Source: Mucilaginibacter xinganensis
GTDB taxonomy: Bacteria; Bacteroidota; Bacteroidia; Sphingobacteriales; Sphingobacteriaceae
Direction of reading: 5' to 3'
Length of the DNA stretch: 64,000 nucleotides
Assembly: GCF_002257585.1 (NCBI RefSeq)
Contig: NZ_CP022743.1
Span: 1,674,001 to 1,738,000, forward strand
In this document: positions 35,851 to 44,956 of the stretch, in pieces
Layout: every line of letters starts with the position of its first letter
How positions within the stretch are numbered: the stretch's first letter is position 1
Made by a program: the position numbers and the translations under genes
The notes under the pieces: model-generated
Databases searched by the model: none
What the model was told of the DNA's origin: nothing
What the model saw: the letters and a program-made list of their open reading frames with translations, nothing else

Positions 35851-36531
35851 CTACCTCAAGTCCACCACTTCAACACCCTTATGTGCTTTGGTATCAAAAG
35901 AGAAAGTGTTATCGGCTACTGCAGTATTAGGTGCAAAGCGTTTTATCGTATAGGTGTACCTGTTACCGTTCTTGTCAAATATCAATGCGCTGTAGATCTG
36001 TTTTTTTGCCTTGTCAATCTCCAGGCGCACTTTAAAAAAGCCTTTTTTATCGTCTTCCGGGGTCAGGTCAATTTCCTGGTAAATATTTCCGCTTATCTTT
36101 TTTTCACCGGTATAAAGGTATTTATAGCCATGTTCATAAATGGTGAATATTTTGGCCGGGTTAAGTCCGTCGCCGCTGTTGTCAACGTTGCTTACCTGCA
36201 CTTCGTTATCCTTTTTCAGAAAGGTCCACTGGGTTTTGCCATCGCTGATGATCTCCTGTGCCACGTCCTGCTTACCTGCCGACTGCGGAGTGTATAACGT
36301 AACCCTGAACTTATTGGCTTTTGAACGTGCTACAAGCGTGCCGGTTTGCGTTTCTTTTATGCCCGCCTGCGGGTTATCAAGGGTAAAGGTAAAGTCGGTT
36401 TTAATGCCATCGTACATTTTGTATTTGGCGCTTACCTTGCTTAAAATAGCTTTGGCATCTGCATCCTTTTGTGCAAAAGTGTAACCGGTGCTGAATATGC
36501 CTAGCAGGGATAATATAAGTAGTTTCTTCAT
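35851..36531 (-). CDS. lolA: LolA-like outer-membrane lipoprotein carrier
   Basis: A periplasmic carrier of 226 residues. A signal peptide (LLILSLLGIFSTGYTFAQ) is followed by the LolA half-barrel pattern: AILSKVSAKYKMYDGIKTDF, a Thr/Lys-rich antiparallel sheet, and the conserved Arg region GTLVARSKANKFRV. The closing FDTKAHKGVEVVDLR ends the barrel. In many bacteria lolA follows ftsK, and the same order is seen here with a gap of about 130 nt. LolA moves lipoproteins from the inner to the outer membrane. Confidence 0.85.
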   Translation of the reverse strand: MKKLLILSLLGIFSTGYTFAQKDADAKAILSKVSAKYKMYDGIKTDFTFTLDNPQAGIKETQTGTLVARSKANKFRVTLYTPQSAGKQDVAQEIISDGKTQWTFLKKDNEVQVSNVDNSGDGLNPAKIFTIYEHGYKYLYTGEKKISGNIYQEIDLTPEDDKKGFFKVRLEIDKAKKQIYSALIFDKNGNRYTYTIKRFAPNTAVADNTFSFDTKAHKGVEVVDLR

Positions 36532-36659
36532 TTGTTGTTTATCCGGATAAATCCGTTTTTAGTAGATCGTTTTTTTAAAATTGTTTCACCATAAACGTAG
36601 TCATCCAACTATTGTTTACCGTGTTGGGTAAACTATAGAATAAACGTTTGGGCAAAGGT

Positions 36660-39227
36660 TTAATTGCTATTTTTCTGAAGGCTTTCCAGGTGGCGTTCAA
36701 GGCTGTACTCGTCGGGGTATAAAACGTCGCGGGCCTTGCTGCCTTCAAACGGGCCAACTATGCCGGCTGCTTCCAGCTGGTCAATTATCCTCCCTGCGCG
36801 GTTATAGCCAAGCTTCATTTTACGCTGTATCAGCGAGGTTGATCCCTGCTGGTGTAAAACTATCAGGCGGGCCGCATCTTCAAACATAGGGTCGCGGTTA
36901 TCCGGGTCATATTCCTTGCTGGTGCTGGTTTCGCCTTCGCCAACATACTCTGGCAGTAACATGGCCGATGCGTAGCCGCGCTGGTTCCCAATAAAATCCG
37001 AAATGCGTTCTACTTCGTGTGTATCCACAAATGCGCACTGTAAACGGATCAGGTCGCTGCCGGTTGACAGCAGCATATCCCCGCGGCCAATCAGCTGGTC
37101 GGCGCCGCCGCTGTCCAATATGGTACGCGAATCTATTTTTGACAGCACCCTGAAGGCCAGCCTCGACGGGAAGTTGGCTTTTATAGTTCCTGTTATAATA
37201 TTTACCGAAGGCCGCTGCGTGGCAATTACCAGGTGGATACCCACCGCACGGGCCAGCTGCGCAATCCGCGCAATAGGCACTTCAACTTCTTTGCCCGCAG
37301 TCATCATCAAATCGGCAAACTCATCAATAACCAGCACAATAAACGGCAGGTAGCGGTGCTTCTCCGGGTCGGCTATCTTGCGGTGCACAAATTTTTCATT
37401 GTACTCCTTCAGGTTGCGCACCTGGGCATCTTTCAACAGGTCGTAACGCTGATCCATTTCAATACAAAGCGAGTTAAGCGTATTTACCACCTTTTTTGTA
37501 TCGGTAATAATGGCATCGGCTTCATCCGGCAGTTTGGCTAAAAAGTGCCTTTCAATCTTACGGAATAAAGTTAACTCCACCTTTTTAGGGTCAACCAGCA
37601 CAAACTTAAGCTCGGCGGGGTGCTTTTTAAACAGCAGCGAAACCAATATGGCGTTAATACCAACGGATTTACCCTGCCCGGTAGCACCCGCCACCAGCAG
37701 GTGGGGCATTTTGGCAAGGTCGGCAATAAATACCTCGTTGCTAATGGTTTTGCCCAGCGCAATCGGCAGGTCCATGGTAGTGTTCTGGTATTTTTCTGTT
37801 GACAGTACCGACCGCATGGATACCATTTCGGGATGCTGGTTGGGCACCTCTATACCTATGGTTCCTTTACCCGGCATAGGTGCAATAATACGGATACCCA
37901 ATGCTGCCAGGCTCAGCGCAATATCATCCTCCAGGTTTTTGATCTTGGAGATGCGCACACCAGGTGCCGGTATAATTTCATATAAGGTAACAGTGGGGCC
38001 AATAGTCGCCTTTATTTTATCAATCTCAATGTTATAATGGTTCAGCGTTTCAACAATCTTATTCTTGTTGGCTTCCAGCTCATCAGAGTTTACGCTTATC
38101 TTGTTCGATCCGTAGTTTTCCAGCAGGTCCAGTGTTGGGTATTTGTAGCTTGAAAGCTCCAGTGTATGGTCATACTTGCCAAACTGCTCCAGCAGGCTCT
38201 CCGCTTTTTTATCGTCGTCAGTTTTTTCAATATTCAAAACCGGGGTAGGGCGGGTAACGCCAACGGTGAGCGGGATATCGTTTTCTTCTTCAGCCTCATC
38301 GGTTTTTGGCGGATCGGGCATTAACACTACGGGCTCATGAAACACCGGGTTTTGTACAAATGCCTGTTGCTTAACGGGCTCCGGGTTAACCATTTTTTCT
38401 GTATTCTCTTTTTGCCGGTTAGCGCGGCCCGGCCATTCAACCGGTAGTGAGATCTCTTCTTCTTCCAGTTCAACAGGTTCAGGTACAATATGGTCAACGG
38501 GGGCAGAGGGAACCGTTTTAGCGCTGCGTGAAGGAATTTTGAAGTCGATATTGTAAGCAATCACCAATATTGCTAACGCCAGGAACACCAGGATCCCGGC
38601 AGTGCCTGCCTGGCCTATCTGCGCATCCAGCAGTCGGTTGGTCCAGTAGCCGAAACCCCCTTCCAGGTAGTTAGGTGTTTCCGTTATAAATGCATGGAAA
38701 AAACCCATGGCTACGGAAATAAATACCAGCAGGAAAAAACTATAGGCAAGGGTTTTGCTTAAAGGCACCAGGCGAACCTTGAAAAGCATGCGGTAGCCGG
38801 CAATAAAAAATACAAATACAAATACAAAAGATGCGAGGCCGAACCATTCAAATATGAACTGGTTAGAGAGCAAGGCACCTAATTTGCCGGCCCAGTTATC
38901 AACCATTGGGTTTTTAACGCCGTTTTCCATCAGTTCCTGCGTGGTGCGGAACAGGTTGTGCCAGCCGCCATTAGCCGCCGATACATAGCTCTGATCTTCC
39001 TGCCAGGTAAACAGGTAGGCCGTAAATGCTATCAAAAAATACACCGATAAAAGCAGTAAAAATAAGCCCGATATTTTTATCACTTTGCTGTTGAGCAGGT
39101 CCGACGGACGCAGCCTTTCTTCCCTTTGTTTTACGGGCCTTTCTTTCTCAATCTTTTGATTGGGCTGGCGGGGCTGATTTTCCTGCTTGAAACTATTTGA
39201 CCTAAACTGATTTCCTTTTACCGGCAT
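36660..39227 (-). CDS. ftsK: FtsK/SpoIIIE family DNA translocase
   Basis: A hexameric DNA motor that helps chromosome dimer resolution and septum-coupled segregation, 855 residues. Four to five N-terminal helices lie between about 45 and 245. An acidic, Pro/Glu-rich linker follows to about 345. The motor domain has Walker A GATGQGKSVG near 508 and Walker B VLVIDEFADLM near 635. The C-terminal winged-helix gamma domain (about 785-850) should read the polar orienting sequences. A -7 box TATATTTG lies 23 nt upstream. lolA follows on the same strand. Confidence 0.96.
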   Translation of the reverse strand: MPVKGNQFRSNSFKQENQPRQPNQKIEKERPVKQREERLRPSDLLNSKVIKISGLFLLLLSVYFLIAFTAYLFTWQEDQSYVSAANGGWHNLFRTTQELMENGVKNPMVDNWAGKLGALLSNQFIFEWFGLASFVFVFVFFIAGYRMLFKVRLVPLSKTLAYSFFLLVFISVAMGFFHAFITETPNYLEGGFGYWTNRLLDAQIGQAGTAGILVFLALAILVIAYNIDFKIPSRSAKTVPSAPVDHIVPEPVELEEEEISLPVEWPGRANRQKENTEKMVNPEPVKQQAFVQNPVFHEPVVLMPDPPKTDEAEEENDIPLTVGVTRPTPVLNIEKTDDDKKAESLLEQFGKYDHTLELSSYKYPTLDLLENYGSNKISVNSDELEANKNKIVETLNHYNIEIDKIKATIGPTVTLYEIIPAPGVRISKIKNLEDDIALSLAALGIRIIAPMPGKGTIGIEVPNQHPEMVSMRSVLSTEKYQNTTMDLPIALGKTISNEVFIADLAKMPHLLVAGATGQGKSVGINAILVSLLFKKHPAELKFVLVDPKKVELTLFRKIERHFLAKLPDEADAIITDTKKVVNTLNSLCIEMDQRYDLLKDAQVRNLKEYNEKFVHRKIADPEKHRYLPFIVLVIDEFADLMMTAGKEVEVPIARIAQLARAVGIHLVIATQRPSVNIITGTIKANFPSRLAFRVLSKIDSRTILDSGGADQLIGRGDMLLSTGSDLIRLQCAFVDTHEVERISDFIGNQRGYASAMLLPEYVGEGETSTSKEYDPDNRDPMFEDAARLIVLHQQGSTSLIQRKMKLGYNRAGRIIDQLEAAGIVGPFEGSKARDVLYPDEYSLERHLESLQKNSN

Positions 39228-39250
39228 CCTGATGTAACCCTGTTATTGTG

Positions 39251-39258
39251 CAAATATA
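39251..39258 (-). promoter_or_regulatory. -7 box of ftsK
   Basis: TATATTTG on the minus strand matches TAnnTTTG, 23 nt before the ATG at 39225-39227. Confidence 0.5.
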
Positions 39259-39431
39259 AAGTTAATAGATTAAACAACTTATTTGGGTGGATTTTTTAAT
39301 TAAAATCATAGCCGGGGGCATTTCCATACTAATTATTTTAACAGTTATGTAACGAAAATGATAGGGAACAGTGTTTAACTTTCGTTAGGCTTTTTCGTAT
39401 TAGGGATTGTTTTTACCCCGTTTAAGATAGT

Positions 39432-40859
39432 ATGCTATTCAATTCTATTGATTTTGTATTTTTTTACATCATAGTAACTACCTTGTACTTTGTAGTTCCC
39501 CATAAACTCAAATGGGTAATTTTGCTGGCAGCAAGCTGCTATTTTTACATGGCGTTTGTGCCCATTTATATTCTTATACTGGGTTTCACTATTGTTATTG
39601 ATTATTTTGCCGGCATCTATATAGAGAATGAGCACAACCCCCGTCGCCGCAAAATGCTGCTTGCGGCAAGTCTGGCTGCCAACGTCGGAATTCTTATTTT
39701 TTTTAAATACTTTAATTTCCTAAATCTTAATGTTAATATCCTTTGCAATAAGTTTAACTATCATAACCCAATCCCTTATTTAAGCATACTGTTACCTATC
39801 GGCTTGTCTTTTCATACTTTCCAGGCAATGAGTTATACCATTGAGGTGTACCGGGGTAAGCAAAAAGCTGAGAAGCACTTTGGGATCTACAGTTTATATG
39901 TAATGTTTTATCCGCAACTGGTTGCGGGGCCAATTGAAAGGCCGCAAAATATTTTACCGCAATTGCACAAAAAACATGAGTTTAACTATGATTTAATGCA
40001 ATCGGGCTTGAAAATGATGTTATGGGGCTTTTTCAAAAAACTGGTAATTGCCGATAGGCTTTCCATTTTTGTAAACTCCGTTTATAACAACCCTGATATG
40101 CATAACGGAACTACCATTGTTATTGCATCGTTTTTTTTTGCTATCCAAATATATTGTGATTTTTCAGGATATACAGATATAGCCATAGGTTGTGCCAGAA
40201 CTATGGGTTTTGATTTAATGAAAAACTTCGACCGACCGTATTTTGCCTCCAATATCCAGGATTTCTGGCGGAGATGGCATATCTCGCTGTCAACCTGGTT
40301 TCGTGATTATGTTTATTTTCCTTTGGGAGGTAGTAAAGGATCCCGCAGTCGCACGTGCTTCAATCTATTCGTCATTTTTTTACTGAGCGGCATTTGGCAT
40401 GGTGCTAACTACACCTATGTTATTTGGGGCATGCTGCACGGTTTATACTCAGTAATCTATATCGTTATTAAGCCTTATTTACGTAAAACGCCTTCAAATA
40501 AAGTGGCTGCAACCTTAATGCGCATGGGTAATATTGCATTAACGCTTTCATTTGTAACTTTTGCCTGGATTTTTTTCAGGGCCGCCACTATTCACGATGC
40601 TTTTACGCTGATCCATAATTTGAAGAGTTTTGGGGCTGCGCCGTTTATAGGAGATGGGATTAGCAACTTTGCACAATCTGTACTGGGCATCCTGCTTTTG
40701 TTTGTCCTTGAGTATAAAATTGAATACCACCCTGATCAATTTAATTTTTTTAGCTCGCCCAATATTGTAGTAAGATGGGGGGCGCTGGTTTTTACCATAT
40801 TATGGATAATTGTTTTCGGTGTGTTTAATGGCAGTCAGTTCATATACTTTCAATTTTGA
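39432..40859 (+). CDS. MBOAT family O-acyltransferase (AlgI-like)
   Basis: A membrane-bound O-acyltransferase of 475 residues with about ten helices. It carries the AlgI/DltB-type features: QLVAGPIERPQNILPQL near 155, DFSGYTDIAIGCA near 240, a cluster FWRRWHISLSTWFRDYVYFPLGG near 275, and the invariant His in SGIWHGANYTYVIWG near 320. The family moves acyl groups, usually acetyl, from the cytosol to an exported polysaccharide or cell-wall polymer. The stop overlaps the next start by 4 nt (ATGA), so an SGNH-like partner is coupled. Confidence 0.9.
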   Translation: MLFNSIDFVFFYIIVTTLYFVVPHKLKWVILLAASCYFYMAFVPIYILILGFTIVIDYFAGIYIENEHNPRRRKMLLAASLAANVGILIFFKYFNFLNLNVNILCNKFNYHNPIPYLSILLPIGLSFHTFQAMSYTIEVYRGKQKAEKHFGIYSLYVMFYPQLVAGPIERPQNILPQLHKKHEFNYDLMQSGLKMMLWGFFKKLVIADRLSIFVNSVYNNPDMHNGTTIVIASFFFAIQIYCDFSGYTDIAIGCARTMGFDLMKNFDRPYFASNIQDFWRRWHISLSTWFRDYVYFPLGGSKGSRSRTCFNLFVIFLLSGIWHGANYTYVIWGMLHGLYSVIYIVIKPYLRKTPSNKVAATLMRMGNIALTLSFVTFAWIFFRAATIHDAFTLIHNLKSFGAAPFIGDGISNFAQSVLGILLLFVLEYKIEYHPDQFNFFSSPNIVVRWGALVFTILWIIVFGVFNGSQFIYFQF

Positions 40860-41830
40860 TGAAAAGCAAAGTAATAATTAGATTTTTTGTGAGGTTAGCT
40901 GCATTTTCTGTTGTGTTAATTGCAGCGGACCGCTTAGCAGGTTTCGCATTAAAAAAAATATATTTTAATCAGCATGTGGGGCAGTTTAGTCAAACTACTT
41001 ATGCTATTGATAGTGCCTGCCAGGATCTTATGATCTTCGGCAGCTCAAGGGCTGTCCGTCACTATTCACCAACCATCATCTCCAAAGGTACAGGGATAAG
41101 TTGTTATGATTCAGGCAGGGATGGGCTGATGATCCCGTATTCAGCGGCTATTGAAGAGGTGTCGTTGGCGAGGCATCTTCCTAAATTTATAATACTGGAT
41201 ATAACCCCGAGAGAATTGGGTATTGACAAATCTAAATATGAAAAACTTGATATTTTATTGCCTTATTGCGAAGAACACCCGCAGTTTTTAAAATATATTA
41301 AAGAGGTTAGTGAGTTTGAAACGGAAAAACTTTTTTCCAAAACGTACCCTTATAACTCATCTGCCTTTATTTTGGCTAATAATAGTTTATTCTCAAAATC
41401 TATTGAAAAGGATGATAATGGATATTTGCCACTGCATGGTTTTATGACAAAGCCCGAGATGGATGACTACATTAAGAGAATGAATAATAGAGCAAAGAAA
41501 ATTCGTAAAAAAATTGAGATTCCCGAAACTAAGGCTGTCAACTATTTTAAACGGTTTTTAAGTGACGCTGCTAAATATAAAATTAAAACAATGGTAATTA
41601 TCTCGCCTACCATATTGAACAACTCATTTTACCTGGATAATCAAACTATCGAGCGAGACCTCATAGGAAAAATCACAAGCGAATATCCTAATGTTACCCT
41701 CCTGGATTTTTCTACTGATCCGCGGTTTAATTATCACCCCGAAAAATTTAACGACGTATTTCACCTTAACAAGCGCGGATCAGAAGAGTTTTCTGCAATT
41801 GTAGCACAACATATTAAAGCAAACCTGTAG
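40856..41830 (+). CDS. SGNH-like periplasmic acyltransferase partner of the MBOAT
   Basis: A membrane-anchored protein of 324 residues. One N-terminal helix (FFVRLAAFSVVLIAADRLAGFAL) precedes an extracytoplasmic domain with an SGNH-like Ser in IFGSSRAVRHY near residue 61 and the Asp-His pair in DVFHLNKRG near 302. AlgX/AlgJ and DHHW proteins that finish acyl transfer begun by an MBOAT have the same layout. It overlaps the MBOAT gene by 4 nt. The polymer acted on is unknown. Confidence 0.78.
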   Translation: MMKSKVIIRFFVRLAAFSVVLIAADRLAGFALKKIYFNQHVGQFSQTTYAIDSACQDLMIFGSSRAVRHYSPTIISKGTGISCYDSGRDGLMIPYSAAIEEVSLARHLPKFIILDITPRELGIDKSKYEKLDILLPYCEEHPQFLKYIKEVSEFETEKLFSKTYPYNSSAFILANNSLFSKSIEKDDNGYLPLHGFMTKPEMDDYIKRMNNRAKKIRKKIEIPETKAVNYFKRFLSDAAKYKIKTMVIISPTILNNSFYLDNQTIERDLIGKITSEYPNVTLLDFSTDPRFNYHPEKFNDVFHLNKRGSEEFSAIVAQHIKANL

Positions 41831-42054
41831 CGTTAAACACCTGGCTTAAGCAGCTGTTTCGGAGCGTCGTCAAGTAAATTTAACTTGTTCCGCAACAAAA
41901 CAGGCAGGAAGTTATTCAAATTGATTTGCTGTAAATGTTTTTTGTGACGGTAATAAAGCCCCGCGCTATTGAATTTTTTACTTAATATAAAAAAAGCAGG
42001 TATTTATTATATTTACCCTTAATATACACCTTACCTATTGTTAAAGTAAAAAGA

Positions 42055-42702
42055 ATGAGCATCGAAAAACTGGAACTGTACATTACCACGGCCGACCTGG
42101 AAAGTCTTGATAGCCTGCTGGCGCAAAACCCGGCGTTGGCAAAGGCCCGTACCAGTCACCAGGTTTCGCCGCTGATGCTTTCCTGTTATTATAAAAAGCC
42201 TGAGGTTACCACATTAATCTTAAAATACCTGGACGAGATCAATCTTTTCGAAGCCTCGGCGGCAGGGAGGTTTGATGTAGTGGCCAACCTTGTTTACGCA
42301 CACCCCGATGCCGTTAATTTTTATGCTGAAGATGGATTTACGCCGTTGGGCCTGGCCTGTTATTTTGGCCATTACGAAATTGCGCAATACCTGGTATTAA
42401 AGGGAGCTGATGTTAATATGCCGTCAAATAATGGATTCAGCGTTTATCCGCTGCATTCTGCTGCTGCAGGTAATTTTACCCAGATAGCCCGCATGCTGAT
42501 TGAAAACAATGCGCTTGTAAACGTAAAACAAAAGGCCGGTGTAACTGCGCTGCACTCTGCCGCTCAAAACGGCAATATCGATCTGCTGATTACGCTGCTG
42601 GAACACGGCGCCGATGTAACCGTCCGTATGGAAGGTGGTAAACTGGCTGCTGACCTGGCCCGCGAAAAAGGCTTTAACGAAATCGCCGAAGCCCTCAACT
42701 GA
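42055..42702 (+). CDS. Ankyrin repeat protein
   Basis: A protein of 215 residues containing about five to six ankyrin-type repeats, without a signal peptide. Clear ones are GFTPLGLACYFGHYEIAQYL near 98, NNGFSVYPLHSAAAGNFTQI near 130, and AGVTALHSAAQNGNIDLLITL near 163. Repeats mediate protein binding; no catalytic domain is present. A near-consensus -7 box (TATATTTA) lies about 35-40 nt upstream. The gene stands alone. Confidence 0.9.
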   Translation: MSIEKLELYITTADLESLDSLLAQNPALAKARTSHQVSPLMLSCYYKKPEVTTLILKYLDEINLFEASAAGRFDVVANLVYAHPDAVNFYAEDGFTPLGLACYFGHYEIAQYLVLKGADVNMPSNNGFSVYPLHSAAAGNFTQIARMLIENNALVNVKQKAGVTALHSAAQNGNIDLLITLLEHGADVTVRMEGGKLAADLAREKGFNEIAEALN

Positions 42703-43324
42703 TCCGGCTGCGTAAATTTGCGAATGGAGCCGATAAAATAAGCCAAGGTGAGCTCATGTTAGGCTTTTTTCAAATATATTTCTCATGGTAAAAGTCTAAG
42801 AAACAAGGCCAAAAGATTATTATCTTATTTTTTTAAATATTGCTCGCCGGTTAAAAGCGACAAAAAAATAGCCGAAAATTACTTTCCGGCTATAAAACTC
42901 CATACCTATAATAAACTACCTAAATTTAAACTTAAGCCCTGTAATTTATACGCTATTGTTTATATAAAAATTAATTTTTATATTTAATCCAATAAAAGGC
43001 TCCCGGCCTCGCGCCAGGAGTCTTCTTGATTTGATAAATTATTGATGAGCAGGGCGCTCAATGAGTGTTCTTATACGACATTCATTTTCTAAGGTTTCAG
43101 TTTTTTTTAAATTTTTAAAAATGAGCTGATCTTTTTTAAAATGACTGTTGATGAGCATTTTAACTTGAAATTGGAGTGTCATCCCGTCGACTGAGTCCGG
43201 GATCCCATGTGATTATTCACCTGTCGTCAGGTCTTCAGGCGCGTTTATTCGCCTGAAGATTCTTAAAAACCACCACGGCAATACTTTCAATTGATAGAAA
43301 GTAGGTACGGGCTCAGCATTTATT
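42703..43324. other. Long intergenic region with hairpins
   Basis: No gene was recognised in this 620-nt stretch. It holds an imperfect hairpin near 43000-43020, a REP-like palindrome with arms ATCCCG (43181-43186) and CGGGAT (43198-43203), and a perfect 10-bp hairpin at 43232-43259. These could end transcripts or mark a degraded repeat. Confidence 0.5.
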
Positions 43325-43618
43325 TTACTTTATTGCTAGCAGCTCCACCTGCTCAATTACCGGGGCTGTAGCTAGTAACTCAGCTGCGTTTGCCATGAGG
43401 GCTTCGGCAATTTTTCCATTTAAATGGGCCGCTCTTCCGGCTTCTGTTTCAAAAGTATCGAAGATGCCAAATGTTGACGGACCTAATTGCAGGGCGTACC
43501 ATCTTACGGTGTCGGGCTCTGCTTCGGCAAGCGGCAATGCGCTTTTTAAAAATTCAAGTACTTCTTTTTCTTTTCCGGCTTTCGCTTCTACGCGGGCTAA
43601 CAATGCAAACTTTTCCAT
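43325..43618 (-). CDS. Antibiotic biosynthesis monooxygenase (ABM) domain protein
   Basis: A small ferredoxin-like-fold protein of 97 residues in the ABM/YgiN family. The core KFALLARVEAKAGKEKEVLEFLK is followed by FGIFDTFETEAGRAAHL and a C-terminal strand APVIEQVELLA. Members include quinol monooxygenases and heme-degrading or stress-related proteins, often as dimers. The activity here cannot be told from sequence. Confidence 0.88.
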   Translation of the reverse strand: MEKFALLARVEAKAGKEKEVLEFLKSALPLAEAEPDTVRWYALQLGPSTFGIFDTFETEAGRAAHLNGKIAEALMANAAELLATAPVIEQVELLAIK

Positions 43619-43894
43619 AAATATTTTTAATTATATACGTTTTAAAACAGTTAACAGATGTTTACCGCTTACGTTTTACAAAACTTTCCACATGATGTTT
43701 AAGGATTTGCTGCCGGCCAGATAGGCAATAATATAAGTAACGCGTTGCATGCCAATAAGAAGTAAAGCTGACGGAGCGTTATAACCTCAGCTGTCTGTAA
43801 AGTCGGCTTCACCCAATGGTAAAAAAGGATAGAGCAAACAGGGTTTTAGCCATGATTAACCGGCTGATTGAAAAGAAGATTGTAATATGTTTTT

Positions 43895-44104
43895 TTAATT
43901 ATTTGACTGCTTCACACGCTGCTTTTTTACCAGCGCTAATAAAAGAACCCCTATGCCCGTGCCTTTTAAAAAGCCGTCTGCAAAATCAGGCAATACAAAA
44001 TAGTGTTTCAATACCAGGCTGGCAGATAATAGCAGCAAGCCAATTGCGACGATGTATTTATAGGCGATTACCGGCTTCATTATCCTGGGGCTATCAAATA
44101 GCAT
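43895..44104 (-). CDS. Small two-helix membrane protein at the end of the Mur-like operon
   Basis: A 69-residue protein with hydrophobic segments at about 15-36 and 45-62, then a basic tail (KKQRVKQSNN). No family was recognised. It starts 11 nt after the aminotransferase stop on the same strand, which supports it as a real gene and operon member. Short length leaves doubt. Confidence 0.5.
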   Translation of the reverse strand: MLFDSPRIMKPVIAYKYIVAIGLLLLSASLVLKHYFVLPDFADGFLKGTGIGVLLLALVKKQRVKQSNN

Positions 44105-44115
44105 TGCAATCGATA

Positions 44116-44943
44116 TTATTGGGCGTAGGTAAGCTTAAACAACTGCTCCCTGATCTGTTTGGTGGCTGGTCCCGTCTTGCCGTCGCCTATCATTTTCCCG
44201 TCTATCATTGTAACAGGGTAAGCGTATTGGGTGGTGCTGGTTATAAAAGCTTCTTTTACGTTGGGCAGGTCATCAACGCTAAAATCTTCTTCGGCAATGG
44301 TATAGCCGCTTACTTTAAAATTTAAAACCTTACTGCGGGTAATTCCCCGCAAAATATTGTTCCTGGGTGTGATGATTTCTTTATCTATCACCACAAAAAA
44401 ATTGGCCCGGGGGCATTCTGTAATTACCCCGGTGTTGTGGTATAGTACATCATCGGCGTTTTTCTCCTTCATAAAAGGGTGCAGCCTTACCGCCATCAGG
44501 TAGTCAATGGTTTTTATGTAGGGCAGCTGCCTTTGGTGGTCATATGTTACCAGTTTAAGGCCGGTATCCGGTTTGTTTTCCTCCTGCAGGTTTAGCGGGT
44601 ATTGTAATATAACCAGGTTGGGGGTACCCATGCGGTATCCGTCTTCTGAATAGCCGCCCGTTAGCAGCAGCTTGATGCCCGATGTTGGGATGCCGTTTTT
44701 TTCAACCAGTTCTTCAACCGCTTTTCGAAGTTGCTGGCGGTCAAGCATCACGTCCAGGTACATTTCCTTAGCCGAGTTATAAAACCGGTTAAAATGGTCC
44801 TCGATAAAAATCGGGCGGTTATCAATCACCTTCAGGTAATCAAAAATCCCATAGCCGCGGTGCATGGCCAAATCAGATACCCCTATCTTAGCGTCTTCTT
44901 CTAAAAACAGCTCATTATTTATAGAAACATATTTGGCAGCCAT
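44116..44943 (-). CDS. Class IV PLP aminotransferase (D-amino acid aminotransferase-like)
   Basis: A PLP enzyme of 275 residues of fold type IV, the group of D-alanine aminotransferase, branched-chain aminotransferase and aminodeoxychorismate lyase. The catalytic Lys is in LPYIKTIDYLMAVRL near residue 145. HRGYGIFDYLKV near 28 and the C-terminal ITSTTQYAYPVTMID fit D-amino-acid types. Its position 13 nt after a Ddl-like ligase suggests that it supplies a D-amino acid for that ligase, which is inference from context. Confidence 0.85.
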   Translation of the reverse strand: MAAKYVSINNELFLEEDAKIGVSDLAMHRGYGIFDYLKVIDNRPIFIEDHFNRFYNSAKEMYLDVMLDRQQLRKAVEELVEKNGIPTSGIKLLLTGGYSEDGYRMGTPNLVILQYPLNLQEENKPDTGLKLVTYDHQRQLPYIKTIDYLMAVRLHPFMKEKNADDVLYHNTGVITECPRANFFVVIDKEIITPRNNILRGITRSKVLNFKVSGYTIAEEDFSVDDLPNVKEAFITSTTQYAYPVTMIDGKMIGDGKTGPATKQIREQLFKLTYAQ

Positions 44944-44956
44944 AGCATTACGATTT

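Noticed and set aside
43816..44325. A 169-residue plus-strand open frame over the aminotransferase and small membrane protein genes
   Set aside because: It lies antisense to the C-terminus of an identified enzyme and looks like a shadow. The minus-strand small gene fits operon spacing better.
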